A program made the translations under genes and the position numbers. Below the pieces are notes generated by a model that was not told the DNA's origin, made no database searches, and saw only the letters and a list, made by a program, of their open reading frames with translations. 64,000 nt of DNA from Phormidium tanganyikae FI6-MK23 (GTDB lineage: Bacteria > Cyanobacteriota > Cyanobacteriia > Leptolyngbyales > Leptolyngbyaceae). How positions within the stretch are numbered: position 1 is the first letter of the stretch; every line of letters begins with the position of its first letter. Where the stretch lies: the NCBI GenBank assembly GCA_019359175.1, contig JAHHHU010000008.1, positions 1-64,000 of the forward strand, read 5' to 3'. Shown here piece after piece: positions 25,590 through 34,462 of the stretch.

Positions 25590-25600
25590 TGTGTGTCACG
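25585..25600. promoter_or_regulatory. CRP-type operator upstream of the Crp-family gene
   Basis: TGTGA-N6-TCACG, one base off the CRP consensus TGTGA-N6-TCACA also used by cyanobacterial SyCRP1. It lies 50 bases before ATG 25651 and overlaps the stop codon of the preceding gene. It suggests autoregulation or cAMP control of the regulator; not proven. Confidence 0.5.
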
Positions 25601-25650
25601 CTTGGAAATGGGGAACGATAATACCGACCCTTTTCCCCGTGGATCGTTCA

Positions 25651-26343
25651 ATGCAGACTGAAGTTTTCAGTGAGCTATTTCCGTTACTGGCGGCGGCAAA
25701 TCCGGAAACCCTCGATTGGTTACTCTCCGTCGCCACTGAACATGAGTACCCGACTGGCAGAGCCGTTTTGATGGAAGATGCCTGGGGAAATGCTGTGTAT
25801 TTCGTCGTTTCGGGTTGGGTCAAAGTGCGGCGGCACTCTGGTACAGGCGAAGATGTCGCAACTTTGGCGATTCTGGGTCGCGGCGACTTTTTTGGTGAGA
25901 TGGCGATTTTAGACGAATCTCCGAGATCGACGGATGTCATTGCTTTATCGAATGTCCGCCTGATGAGCATTTCGGCTCAACGTTTTATCCAGACCCTTTT
26001 CAAAGATCCGCAACTCCATCATCGAATGCTGCAATTGATGGTGAGACGGTTGCGGCAAACGAATTTTAGATTCCAGTTGCGTCATCAGCCCGCAGCGATT
26101 AAGTTAGTCAACACGCTGGTTGGACTTGCTGAAAACTATGGGCAACCGTCTGGATCAGGTGTTGACATTTTCAATATTCCAGCGAAAGACTTGGCGGATG
26201 TCACGGATATTACGGTTGAGGAGACGAGCAAAATTCTTGAAAAGCTCGATAACAAAGGCTGGATTCAGGTGAATCCGAGTCAACAAGTGATTCATCTCGT
26301 CAATCTGAAACAGTTGACGCAGTTGGCAACTAAAAAGGGGTGA
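25651..26343 (+). CDS. Crp/Fnr-family transcription regulator
   Basis: 230 residues from ATG 25651. The cyclic-nucleotide-binding beta roll (about 15-130) has a phosphate-binding cassette FFGEMAILDESPRSTDV that keeps the Glu and Arg-Ser expected for cAMP/cGMP binding. A long dimer helix follows, then a winged HTH near 175-215 (LADVTDITVEETSKILEKLD). The recognition helix lacks the first Arg of the E. coli CRP R-E-T-x-x-R pattern (here V-E-E-T-S-K), so its DNA site may differ. A CRP-type palindrome lies just upstream. Confidence 0.88.
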   Translation: MQTEVFSELFPLLAAANPETLDWLLSVATEHEYPTGRAVLMEDAWGNAVYFVVSGWVKVRRHSGTGEDVATLAILGRGDFFGEMAILDESPRSTDVIALSNVRLMSISAQRFIQTLFKDPQLHHRMLQLMVRRLRQTNFRFQLRHQPAAIKLVNTLVGLAENYGQPSGSGVDIFNIPAKDLADVTDITVEETSKILEKLDNKGWIQVNPSQQVIHLVNLKQLTQLATKKG

Positions 26344-26403
26344 GCGCGATTCTGAATTGCGGCATGATGGAAAGATGAATTCTTTCTGCCGGAGTTGAGC
26401 GCT

Positions 26404-28200
26404 ATGAATCACGAAGAGTTTGACGTGTCCCGATCGCTACATCCAGAAGCCGAAACCTCAAACTCTTCTACGCCTTTGTTGCTTGATTATTCTGTGGCGA
26501 TGCCTGAACCGGAGTCGCACTTGTTTGAAGTGACTTTGCAGATTCAGGGCTGGAAATCGTCAACGATCGAGCTAAAAATGCCAGTTTGGACACCGGGATC
26601 GTACTTGGTGCGGGAGTATTCGCGGCATTTACAGAATTTCAAGTCTTCGTCGCCTTGGCAAAAGTTGGCGAAGAATCATTATCAAATTGAGACTCAAGGA
26701 AAAGATTCGATCGAGGTTCGGTATCAAATTTTTGCCAATGAATTAACCGTTCGGACAAATCATCTCGACGAAAATCACGGCTACTTTAACGGGGCTGCTC
26801 TGTTCTTCTACGTGCCTGAATTTCAACAGCAGCCAATTCGAGTCACGATCGTTCCGCCTCGTTCGGATTGGCAGGTGGTGACGGCGCTTCCAAAGGTTGC
26901 ACCGAATACATTCGAGGCGAAAGATTTTGATACGTTGGTGGATAGTCCATTTGAGATTGGACAGCATCAAGTTTATGAGTTTGAAGTATTAGAAAAACCG
27001 CATCAGTTTGTGTTTTGGGGAGAAGGAAAGCTGGATGTCGATCGCATTATTCAAGACACTCAGAAAGTGATTCAAGTCGAAGCTGAGATGTTTGGAGGAT
27101 TGCCCTACGATCGCTATTTCTTCTTGTTACATTTGACTGCAAATTCGTTCGGTGGATTAGAACATAAAGATTGTTGCTCACTAATTTACTCACGGCTCGG
27201 ATTTCGGGCGAAAGAAAAGTACGATCGCTTTATTCAACTCGTTGCTCATGAATTCTTTCATTTATGGAACGTAAAGCGCATTCGTCCAAAGGCACTTGAA
27301 GTTTTCGATTACGATCGCGAAAATTACACTCCATCGCTCTGGTTTAGTGAAGGCACAACGAGCTTTTACGATTTGATCTTCCCGTATCGTGCAGGAATTT
27401 ACGATACGAAGACTTATCTGAATGCTTTAGGCCAAGAAATTTCGCGCTACTTGACGACACCGGGACGTTTAGTACAGCCATTGAGCGAATCGAGTTTTGA
27501 TGCTTGGATTAAGCTATATCGCCCCGATGCGAACAGCGCGAATTCTCAAATTTCCTACTATCTTAAAGGGGAAATGGTAACGCTCTTATTAGATTTAGCG
27601 ATTCGGATCAAACATCAAAATCAGCGATCGTTTGATGATGTGATGCGATCGATGTGGCAGCAATTTGGCAAAGACGAAATTGGCTTCACGCCTGAACAAT
27701 TGAAAACCACGATCAAATCAATCGCTGGATTTGATTTGACGAATTTCTTCGATCGCTATCTTCACGGCACAGAAGAACTTCCATTCGATGAGTATTTAGC
27801 AGGTTTTGGATTGCGACTGCGATCGAATGGAGAAGCTCCGAACTTGCCGCCGTTTACAGGAATGACTGTGAAATCTGAGGGCGGAAGAGAAATGATCAAA
27901 TTTGTCGAAGCAGGTTCGCCCGCTCAGAAAGCCGCGATCGATCCAGGGGATGAGTTGGTCGCGATCGATGGATTACGGGTAGGTTCTGGACAATTTGACG
28001 AGCGACTGAAAGACTATCAGCCTGGAGATACGATCAATCTTACTGTGTTTCATGGCGATGAATTGAAACAGCGATCGCTGATTTTAGCCCCACCACGCGC
28101 GACGAGTTATTCGATCGACTTCATCGAAAATCCGTCCGATCTTCAGCAGCAGAACTTTGAGCAGTGGCTCGGTGTTTCGTTCGCTTCCATCTCCCGCTAA
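26404..28200 (+). CDS. M61-family metallopeptidase with PDZ domain
   Basis: 598 residues from ATG 26404. An N-terminal beta domain (about 25-200) is followed by the gluzincin catalytic domain with zinc motif VAHEFFHLWNVKRIRP (HExxH) and the downstream Glu in LWFSEGTTSFYD. A C-terminal PDZ domain begins near 500 (FVEAGSPAQKAAIDPGDELV). M61 enzymes such as glycyl aminopeptidase cleave N-terminal residues. No signal peptide is apparent, suggesting cytoplasmic action. Starts 60 bases after the Crp-family gene, possibly co-transcribed. Confidence 0.9.
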   Translation: MNHEEFDVSRSLHPEAETSNSSTPLLLDYSVAMPEPESHLFEVTLQIQGWKSSTIELKMPVWTPGSYLVREYSRHLQNFKSSSPWQKLAKNHYQIETQGKDSIEVRYQIFANELTVRTNHLDENHGYFNGAALFFYVPEFQQQPIRVTIVPPRSDWQVVTALPKVAPNTFEAKDFDTLVDSPFEIGQHQVYEFEVLEKPHQFVFWGEGKLDVDRIIQDTQKVIQVEAEMFGGLPYDRYFFLLHLTANSFGGLEHKDCCSLIYSRLGFRAKEKYDRFIQLVAHEFFHLWNVKRIRPKALEVFDYDRENYTPSLWFSEGTTSFYDLIFPYRAGIYDTKTYLNALGQEISRYLTTPGRLVQPLSESSFDAWIKLYRPDANSANSQISYYLKGEMVTLLLDLAIRIKHQNQRSFDDVMRSMWQQFGKDEIGFTPEQLKTTIKSIAGFDLTNFFDRYLHGTEELPFDEYLAGFGLRLRSNGEAPNLPPFTGMTVKSEGGREMIKFVEAGSPAQKAAIDPGDELVAIDGLRVGSGQFDERLKDYQPGDTINLTVFHGDELKQRSLILAPPRATSYSIDFIENPSDLQQQNFEQWLGVSFASISR

Positions 28201-28224
28201 AATTAGAACTTAAAGAGAAAAATC

Positions 28225-28797
28225 ATGATTGCAATTGCACCCCAAGAAACCTCAGCCCCATCTGAAGAATTGCCCTCTAAGCCATTCACATTAGAGGATT
28301 TCGTAGAGCAGTCTCCTCAAGACATGGAATGGGTAGACGGAAAATTAGTTGAGAAGACAGGAATGACAGTTCAGCACGCATTAGCTCAAAGTAAACTTGT
28401 CACTCACTGGAACAATTATAGTGCTACGCATGAGCCAGGAGGAGAAGCTCTAACCGAAGCACCTTGTAGAACGCTGAAGCAGGGAAGAAGACCTGATATT
28501 GCTTATTTGCCACCCAGTGTTTTTGCTCAAGTTAGACAGCTTAAAACTGCACCGCAAAGCTACCCTTTGATCGCGGAAGTTGCTTCACCAACAGATTATG
28601 CAGAAGAACTATTTGCGAAAGCAATCGAGTATTTAGAATCTGGTTGCGAAGAAGTTTGGCTCGTCTTTCCTGAAGCAAAGCTGATCATGGTGAAAACGAT
28701 CGAGCAATCTTGGCAAGTTTTCAGCGCAGGACAAACGATCGCAACTCAGAAAGTTCTCAGCGGCTTTAGTATTGCTGTTGATCAAGTTTTTGCTTAG
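28225..28797 (+). CDS. Uma2-family (DUF820) putative endonuclease
   Basis: 190 residues. The PD-(D/E)XK-like core shows RRPDIAYLPPSVF, YPLIAEVASPTDYAEELFAK and YLESGCEEVWLVFPE. This is the shorter Uma2 form, without the charged C-terminal helix of the copy at 13782, so the two are not recent duplicates. Located 24 bases after the M61 gene on the same strand; its stop overlaps the convergent S66 peptidase stop by 4 bases. Function of the family unknown. Confidence 0.85.
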   Translation: MIAIAPQETSAPSEELPSKPFTLEDFVEQSPQDMEWVDGKLVEKTGMTVQHALAQSKLVTHWNNYSATHEPGGEALTEAPCRTLKQGRRPDIAYLPPSVFAQVRQLKTAPQSYPLIAEVASPTDYAEELFAKAIEYLESGCEEVWLVFPEAKLIMVKTIEQSWQVFSAGQTIATQKVLSGFSIAVDQVFA

Positions 28798-29681
28798 AAG
28801 CTCAAAACGCCTCGAGCGCCATCTAGCTCGACTGGAATTCCCACAGGTAAAGCGGCATTTTCGCCATCGTGACCAAAAGGTAACTCAGACACGATCGGAA
28901 TTCCCAGATCAGACAGTCGATCGCGTAATACTTCTTCGATACTGAAACTTGGAACATTCGCAGGCGGATCACATTGACTAAATCGCCCGATCGCAATTCC
29001 TCGAATGTGCTGAAATTCTCCACACAAACGCCATTGAGTCAACATTCGATCGATACGATACGGGGCTTCGGTGACATCTTCGATCGCTAAAATTACGCCC
29101 GAAAAATCCGGTTGCCAAGGTGTCCCTAGTAGGTGTGTTGCAACTGTGAAATTTGCCGGAAGTAACAATCCAGAAGCTTGACCATTTCCCCAGCCTGAAC
29201 CTTGAAGCGGAGACAGAGAGCGACCTTCTACCCAATCAAATAAGCGCTCTCTTGACCAATCTGGCTCAGAAGCGATCGTGGTTAACAATGGAGCATGAAC
29301 GCTCGAAATTCCTTCTTCAGCGTATGCCCAGAGCAAACTGGTGATATCTGAAAATCCGATTAGCCACTTTGGTTCAACGGCTGGAAATCGCCATTTTTCT
29401 AACAATCTTGCGCCGCCCCAGCCGCCACGAGCGCAAAGAATTCCGCGACAGTTCGGATCTTTCAGTGCAGTTAAAAATTGAGCACGGCGGTTTTCATCGG
29501 TTCCGGCAAGATAGCCATGTCGATCGTCAAATCCAGGAATCAATTCAACCTGATATCCTCGCTGTCTCCACACTTCAACGCCTTGATTAAATGCGGTGAA
29601 TTCGCGCAATGTGCCGCTTGGAGCAATCACGCGCAGAAGATCACCAGGTTGAAGTGGAGCGGGCGATTGACAGCGTTTCAT
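28794..29681 (-). CDS. S66-family LD-carboxypeptidase
   Basis: 295 residues from ATG 29681 (a start at 29726 would overlap the upstream glycosyltransferase gene). The catalytic Ser is in LIGFSDITSLLWA, the Glu in LAIEDVTEAPYRIDR and the His in PFGHDGENAALPVG, as in LdcA/MccF enzymes. LdcA releases the terminal D-Ala from murein tetrapeptides during peptidoglycan recycling; some members hydrolyse microcin-type conjugates. The cytoplasmic location fits the absence of a signal peptide. Lies 25 bases downstream of the glycosyltransferase. Confidence 0.9.
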   Translation of the reverse strand: MKRCQSPAPLQPGDLLRVIAPSGTLREFTAFNQGVEVWRQRGYQVELIPGFDDRHGYLAGTDENRRAQFLTALKDPNCRGILCARGGWGGARLLEKWRFPAVEPKWLIGFSDITSLLWAYAEEGISSVHAPLLTTIASEPDWSRERLFDWVEGRSLSPLQGSGWGNGQASGLLLPANFTVATHLLGTPWQPDFSGVILAIEDVTEAPYRIDRMLTQWRLCGEFQHIRGIAIGRFSQCDPPANVPSFSIEEVLRDRLSDLGIPIVSELPFGHDGENAALPVGIPVELDGARGVLSF

Positions 29682-29706
29682 AGAACTTACAAATTTTGCG
29701 ATTGTA

Positions 29707-30789
29707 TCAAGTTTGGGATAGCACAATGCGATCGAGCCAGATTTCCAAGCGCTCGCCCATTGCTTCTAGAGAATATTCGCGTTCGGCATCAAGGCGGCAA
29801 TTTGTTCGATCGATTTGGTCTAATTTGGAAATCGCTTCTGCTAATCCATCCACGCGATCGGGTTCAACCAGCCATCCCGTTTTGCCATCCTGCACGATCT
29901 CAGCAGGGCCGCCCCGACGATAAGCAATCACCGGAACACCGCAGGCTAAAGCTTCGATCGCAACATTCCCAAATGCTTCGAGCCAGTGAGGTGTCATTAA
30001 CAATGCGCGGGACTCTCCTAAAGCTTGCTGTAAGTCCTGAGTGGAGAGGAAGCCACAGTATTCGATCGGGGCATTCGGATAGTTCGTTTGAATGTGATTC
30101 CAGTAAGATTCGTCTTGAATTACACCCCAGATTTTTAACGGGATTCCAACCTTTTGAACGGCTGCCACTGCGTCTTCTAACCCTTTTTCGGGCGCAATTC
30201 GACCGACCCAAGCTAAGTGATTTTTAGAAGTTGGATTGAATTGGTATTGAGAGAGATCAAAGCCATTTTTGAGATTGAAACAGCGATCACGAAATGAAAA
30301 CGTTTCTGCTTGAGCCAAACTATGAACCGCAATCGTCGTTGGAAACTGTTCGGCAACTTCTGCGATCGCTTGATCCATTGCATCGGTCAGCGATCCCATG
30401 CTGACTAAATGTGCGATCGGGCGTTCAAAAAATGGAGTCAAATAAAACGGCAGCCAATCATAAGCAAAGTTGATCAACACATCGTAATCGTGCTGAACTT
30501 GACGCGCATAGTTCCAGAAATTGCCCAACACCGAGTTTGCAGGCAGCGTGATCAAAGTCTCGCGTCCTTGAGATTGAGCCGTGACTTGAAGATTTCCCGC
30601 GATCGACACCAAAGGAATTCCATCCAGCACAGACCCTTCAGGAGCGACGACTGTGACCGAATGATTCAGAGCAATCAGCGATCGAGCAATATTTGTTAGC
30701 GTCAGTTCAACACCGCCACCCCGTCCTGAACCGATCGCACCAACCGGAGTCGAAATCAGCAATAATTTGAGCGAAGACGATCGAGACAC
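29707..30789 (-). CDS. Glycosyltransferase family 4 (GT-B fold)
   Basis: 360 residues. N-terminal loop GSGRGGGVELTLTNIARSLI, then the donor-binding C-terminal half with WVGRIAPEKGLEDAV, LLMTPHWLEAFGNVAIEALA and the glutamate-rich EALACGVPVIAYRRGGPAEI. It transfers a sugar from a nucleotide donor, probably in cell-wall or exopolysaccharide synthesis; acceptor unknown. It precedes the S66 gene and is itself preceded by a tandem repeat array at 30805-30872. Confidence 0.88.
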   Translation of the reverse strand: MSRSSSLKLLLISTPVGAIGSGRGGGVELTLTNIARSLIALNHSVTVVAPEGSVLDGIPLVSIAGNLQVTAQSQGRETLITLPANSVLGNFWNYARQVQHDYDVLINFAYDWLPFYLTPFFERPIAHLVSMGSLTDAMDQAIAEVAEQFPTTIAVHSLAQAETFSFRDRCFNLKNGFDLSQYQFNPTSKNHLAWVGRIAPEKGLEDAVAAVQKVGIPLKIWGVIQDESYWNHIQTNYPNAPIEYCGFLSTQDLQQALGESRALLMTPHWLEAFGNVAIEALACGVPVIAYRRGGPAEIVQDGKTGWLVEPDRVDGLAEAISKLDQIDRTNCRLDAEREYSLEAMGERLEIWLDRIVLSQT

Positions 30790-30804
30790 AAGATTTCATC
30801 GTGG

Positions 30805-30872
30805 AGTGCTTTTTCACTCTAGTGCTTTTTCACTCTCTAGTGCTTTTTCACTCTCTAGTGCTTTTTCACTCT
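30805..30872. repeat. Short tandem repeat, four units
   Basis: Four units of AGTGCTTTTTCACTCT(CT), of 16, 18, 18 and 16 bases. Each unit contains AGTG and CACT around a T-run and can form a tiny hairpin. The array lies between the glycosyltransferase start (30789, minus) and the stop codon of the HEAT-repeat gene (30871, minus). It may vary in copy number and could affect expression of the glycosyltransferase. Confidence 0.85.
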
Positions 30873-31860
30873 ATGGCAAACTCTCCGGTGGACTCACAGA
30901 ATTTTTGAGCGCAGGTAACGAATCTGCGGGAGTCGATCGAATTCGGTTCAACTGTCCTAACGCCCATTTCGCCGTTTCTTGCACATCTTGATCCGAATCC
31001 TCGGTCGCTTTGTGCAGCAAATTACTAATCTGCGAAACCATGTCGTACACACGGGTTAAATCCCGAATCGCATTTTTTCGCACCTCTGAATTCTCATCCT
31101 GTAGCGAAATCGCTAACGCTCTTGTCATCGGCTTCAGCGTCCGAGTTCCAATCTCTGAAAGCGCCGATAGAATTAAGCTGCGCTGTTTAGAATCCGAATC
31201 GATTAGCAGATCTACCAATGGCTGAACGGCGCGGGTATCGCCTCGCTGTCCCAATTCCCAAATCACTTTCCGCCGCTTGACCGGATCAGGAGCGCAGAGA
31301 TCCTGAATCAATTCATCGACGATATTGACTTTTGCGAGGCGAGTCGTTTCTTCAAGCTTTGGTTGGGGGGTCGGTTTTGGCGGCTCGACGACTTGCAGCA
31401 GAGTTTCTAGGGCTTCAGCTTGCGAAAGGGTCTCGGTTTGCGTATGTCCGTTGCGAATCGAAGAATCGGGTTTTGGGGCAGAATGGCTTGTGCCGTTCAC
31501 GATCGATAGCTTTGGCGGTGGAACGGGTTGGGAGTCGGGGAGGCTTATGCTGTGCTTTGCGATCGATTCTAAGATTTCATTCGACTCTAAAATTTCAGGA
31601 GTTGGGCGAACGTTTCGCTTCAGGATGAAAACGGTGACGGCTCCGACCAAACTCGTTGCGCCAAGTCCGCCCAGAAATAAAGGCGATGCCCAAAATGGCG
31701 GTTTTGCTTGCTGTCCGCTTTTTGCCAGGAGAGGCGTGACGAATTGGGGCTGGGCTGCTTGAACTGAGCGCGTAGACAGGCTGAGACAAGCCGCACAAGT
31801 GACAATCAGGAGTTGAGGGCGAATCATAGCTGAATCCAGAACGGGAAGTGACATCGCCAT
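30871..31860 (-). CDS. HEAT-repeat protein with N-terminal membrane region
   Basis: 329 residues from ATG 31860; an internal ATG at 31827 (MIRPQLLIVTCAACLSLS) would begin directly with a signal-like segment. A second hydrophobic stretch near 57-80 (FLGGLGATSLVGAVTVFIL) probably anchors it. A Pro/Ser/Thr linker follows, then HEAT-like repeats from about 180 to 310 (KRRKVIWELGQRGDTRAVQP). Likely an anchored protein-interaction module. Starts 13 bases after the DMT transporter stop, so probably co-transcribed with it. Confidence 0.78.
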   Translation of the reverse strand: MAMSLPVLDSAMIRPQLLIVTCAACLSLSTRSVQAAQPQFVTPLLAKSGQQAKPPFWASPLFLGGLGATSLVGAVTVFILKRNVRPTPEILESNEILESIAKHSISLPDSQPVPPPKLSIVNGTSHSAPKPDSSIRNGHTQTETLSQAEALETLLQVVEPPKPTPQPKLEETTRLAKVNIVDELIQDLCAPDPVKRRKVIWELGQRGDTRAVQPLVDLLIDSDSKQRSLILSALSEIGTRTLKPMTRALAISLQDENSEVRKNAIRDLTRVYDMVSQISNLLHKATEDSDQDVQETAKWALGQLNRIRSTPADSLPALKNSVSPPESLP

Positions 31861-31873
31861 CCGGCTCCGTTGC

Positions 31874-32950
31874 CTAACGCTGAGAGTCGGAATCGGTTAA
31901 GGTCGTAATCTCACTGAGATTTGATTCGGCTTGCGGTAGCAATTGCCTATTCTCGGCTATGTTACCCTGAACTTCTCCGATCGACTCAGAAATTGATCCG
32001 CTGAGTTTCTCACCTAAGACATCCCGCTGATTGATGAGGTAGATGCTCACGAGCGTTAGCCCAACACCAAACCACTGAATCGGACTCAAGACTTCAGCTA
32101 AGAACAGATTCCCAAACAGCAGCGCGAATACGGGTGTCAAAAATGTTAGCGAACTCAAACTTGTCAAACTTCCACTCGCGGCAAAGTAGAAAAATAACCC
32201 GTAAGCGATCGCACTTCCAAAAATTGTTGAATACGAAAGCGATGCCCAATTCGCCGCAGTCAAATCGCTCCATTGCCCGCTTTCCAACTGATTCGACAAT
32301 CCAAACAGCGGCAGTCCTCCCAAAATCATGTGCCATCCGGTCGCCGAAATCGGATCAGCATACTGGCATACATAGCGCGAAATAATCGTTCCTACTGCCA
32401 TCGACAACGCCGCCAACAGCATCAACCACTGTCCGTTATCAAATAAACCTGCAAGCAGATCAGTGAACGAATTGACATCGACCAAGGCATCTCCGAGTTG
32501 CGATCCAGCCGAGAGAAGCAATTCTTCGGGCAATCCGAGCAAGCTGATTCCGCCAACGCCGATCGCTAATCCCAACCAGCCCCAAACCCCAATCTTCTCC
32601 CCAAATAACCACAACGCCATCAACGCCACCGCTAACGGCTGCGAATCGATCATTACCGATCCCAATCCTGCACCCGTTCTCATTAATCCTTGTGCTAGAA
32701 AGCCCTGAAACATTGCCCCATCGACTAGCGCAAACAAACTAATCCAGAGCCATGCCGCCCATCCTTTCGGCTGCGATCGACCCATCCACATCGCCGCTAT
32801 CAGCACCAAAACGCCCGCAGGCAGTAAGCGCACCCCTGCCAAAAAAAACGGGGTCGTATTGGGGATCACGCCTTTCATTGCCACCATTGCGGTTCCCCAG
32901 AGGAAAAACGGTGCAATTAACAAAAGCGGAGAGCGAGATTTCGTCTGCAT
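31874..32950 (-). CDS. EamA/DMT-family transporter
   Basis: 358 residues with about ten transmembrane segments in two EamA halves (FFLWGTAMVAMKGVIP at the start; ALSMAVGTIISRYVC opening the second half). The C-terminal 45 residues are a polar extension after the last helix. The family exports metabolites or amino acids; substrate unknown. First gene of a minus-strand pair with the HEAT-repeat gene. Confidence 0.87.
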   Translation of the reverse strand: MQTKSRSPLLLIAPFFLWGTAMVAMKGVIPNTTPFFLAGVRLLPAGVLVLIAAMWMGRSQPKGWAAWLWISLFALVDGAMFQGFLAQGLMRTGAGLGSVMIDSQPLAVALMALWLFGEKIGVWGWLGLAIGVGGISLLGLPEELLLSAGSQLGDALVDVNSFTDLLAGLFDNGQWLMLLAALSMAVGTIISRYVCQYADPISATGWHMILGGLPLFGLSNQLESGQWSDLTAANWASLSYSTIFGSAIAYGLFFYFAASGSLTSLSSLTFLTPVFALLFGNLFLAEVLSPIQWFGVGLTLVSIYLINQRDVLGEKLSGSISESIGEVQGNIAENRQLLPQAESNLSEITTLTDSDSQR

Positions 32951-33085
32951 AAGGATTTGGGAATGCGGTTCTTCTCATCTTAGTAAATTATGTAGATCTG
33001 TTAAGTATTCTTTGTGGCGATGTCGATCGCATGGATTGCAGAAGGAAACGTTAAAATCGGTTTAACTTGTGATGGTTAAAGCATT

Positions 33086-33922
33086 ATGGTTCGGTTGTTT
33101 AAGCGTGGGTTGCGGAAACAGATTGCTCGGATCGAAGTCAAAGGCGCGATCGCGGGCGCAACTCGAAATCGAGTGTTAGCAAATCTCAAAACGGTGGAAG
33201 AACGAGAATTTCCAGCGTTGCTGCTGAGAATCGATAGTCCTGGTGGAACCGTGGGCGACTCGCAAGAGATTTATGAAGCGTTAAAGCGATTGAAACAAAA
33301 GATCAAAATCGTTGCGAGTTACGGCAATATTTCCGCATCGGGTGGCGTTTATATCGGTATGGGCGCACAGCACATTATGGCGAACCCTGGCACGATTACC
33401 GGAAGCATCGGCGTGATTTTGCGTGGAAATAACATCGAACGTTTGTTAGAAAAAGTCGGCGTTTCGTTCAAAGTGATCAAATCCGGCCCTTACAAAGATA
33501 TCTTGTCGTTCGATCGAGAACTAACGGAGCCAGAACAAAAAATCCTGCAAGAACTGATTGATATTAGCTATTCCCAGTTCGTTCAAACGGTTGCAGAATC
33601 GCGCAATCTTTCTGATGAAACGGTGCGAACCTTTGCAGATGGGCGAATTTTTACAGGGCAGCAAGCCGTCGGATTAGGAGTCGTCGATCGTTTAGGAACC
33701 GAGGAAGATGCGCGACGTTGGGCGTGTGAACTAGTGAATTTAGATCCAGAGAAAACCAAAACGTACAGTTTCGAGGAGAAGAAATCTCTGGTGAATCGGT
33801 TTACGTCAAACGATCGCTTAGATGGATTGATTGGAGCCTTACCGCCGCTGATTATTGGCATGGACTGGCTGGAGTTTGAACTAGAAACTTGTGGCTTGCC
33901 TCTGTGGTTATACCGTCCCTAA
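33086..33922 (+). CDS. sppA: Signal peptide peptidase SppA (short form)
   Basis: 278 residues. The catalytic serine is in YGNISASGGVYIGMGA and the general-base lysine in IKSGPYKDILS, the Ser/Lys dyad of S49 peptidases. RIDSPGGTVGDSQEIYEAL precedes it. This short single-domain form without a clear membrane anchor is common in cyanobacteria. It degrades cleaved signal peptides or acts in thylakoid protein turnover. Followed 90 bases later by aroH on the same strand. Confidence 0.92.
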   Translation: MVRLFKRGLRKQIARIEVKGAIAGATRNRVLANLKTVEEREFPALLLRIDSPGGTVGDSQEIYEALKRLKQKIKIVASYGNISASGGVYIGMGAQHIMANPGTITGSIGVILRGNNIERLLEKVGVSFKVIKSGPYKDILSFDRELTEPEQKILQELIDISYSQFVQTVAESRNLSDETVRTFADGRIFTGQQAVGLGVVDRLGTEEDARRWACELVNLDPEKTKTYSFEEKKSLVNRFTSNDRLDGLIGALPPLIIGMDWLEFELETCGLPLWLYRP

Positions 33923-34012
33923 GCGTAAAGAATGCGGCATTGATCCGGATTCAACGATTCTCCGTTCGTTGATAAGCTAGGTACGGACTAGCAAGATTAG
34001 GAGGACAGGAAC

Positions 34013-34408
34013 GTGCATTGGCGAGTACGAGCAATTCGGGGAGCGACTACCGCTTCAGACAATACGATCGAGGCAATTCGTGAAGCGGTTACGGAGTTAT
34101 TAGACGAGTTGGAAGCATATAACCAACTAGACCCTGATGAAATCGTCAGCGCAACGTTTACTGTGACTCAGGATCTTGATGCAACTTTTCCCGCTGCGAT
34201 TGCGCGTGAACGTTCTCACTGGGAAAATGTGCCGCTGATTGATGTGCAGCAAATGTACGTCAAAGGCAGTTTAGAGCGCTGCATCCGGTTTTTGATTCAT
34301 TTCAATACGCCTGACCCAAATGTAAAGGTTCACCATCCCTATTTGAGACACGCGAAAAACCTGCGTCCCGACTGGTCATTAACCTCGATCGCAGGTTCAC
34401 AAAATTAA
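34013..34408 (+). CDS. aroH: Chorismate mutase, AroH type
   Basis: 131 residues from GTG 34013, chosen because an AGGAGG box lies about 10 bases upstream (TTAGGAGGACAGGAAC). It belongs to the monofunctional AroH family: WRVRAIRGATTASDNT at the N-terminus, then SATFTVTQDLDATFPAAIAR and VPLIDVQQMYVKGSLERCIR with the active-site Arg and Glu. It converts chorismate to prephenate for Phe and Tyr synthesis. A strong terminator follows at 34411-34441. Confidence 0.94.
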   Translation: MHWRVRAIRGATTASDNTIEAIREAVTELLDELEAYNQLDPDEIVSATFTVTQDLDATFPAAIARERSHWENVPLIDVQQMYVKGSLERCIRFLIHFNTPDPNVKVHHPYLRHAKNLRPDWSLTSIAGSQN

Positions 34409-34410
34409 TT

Positions 34411-34441
34411 AAAAAGGGCGGTAATCGTACCGCCCTTTTTC
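34411..34441. terminator. Bidirectional intrinsic terminator
   Basis: A-run, GGGCGGTA, short loop, TACCGCCC and T-run, a perfect 8-bp GC-rich stem extended by A-T pairs. It lies between convergent aroH and the holin-like gene. Confidence 0.9.
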
Positions 34442-34462
34442 GTATCAGAATTTTGCTGCTAA

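Noticed and set aside
29478-30227. 249-codon plus-strand frame
   Set aside because: Antisense to the S66 peptidase and glycosyltransferase genes, whose catalytic motifs are clear.
30805-30872. CRISPR array
   Set aside because: Units are contiguous with no unique spacers and are too short.
30767-30991. Plus-strand frame with repeated SSAFSL units
   Set aside because: It is the 18-base tandem repeat read in phase together with the antisense of the HEAT-repeat gene; no start signal and no family.
31325-31762. 145-codon plus-strand frame
   Set aside because: Antisense of the HEAT-repeat protein; Cys/Phe/Gly-rich composition without family signals.
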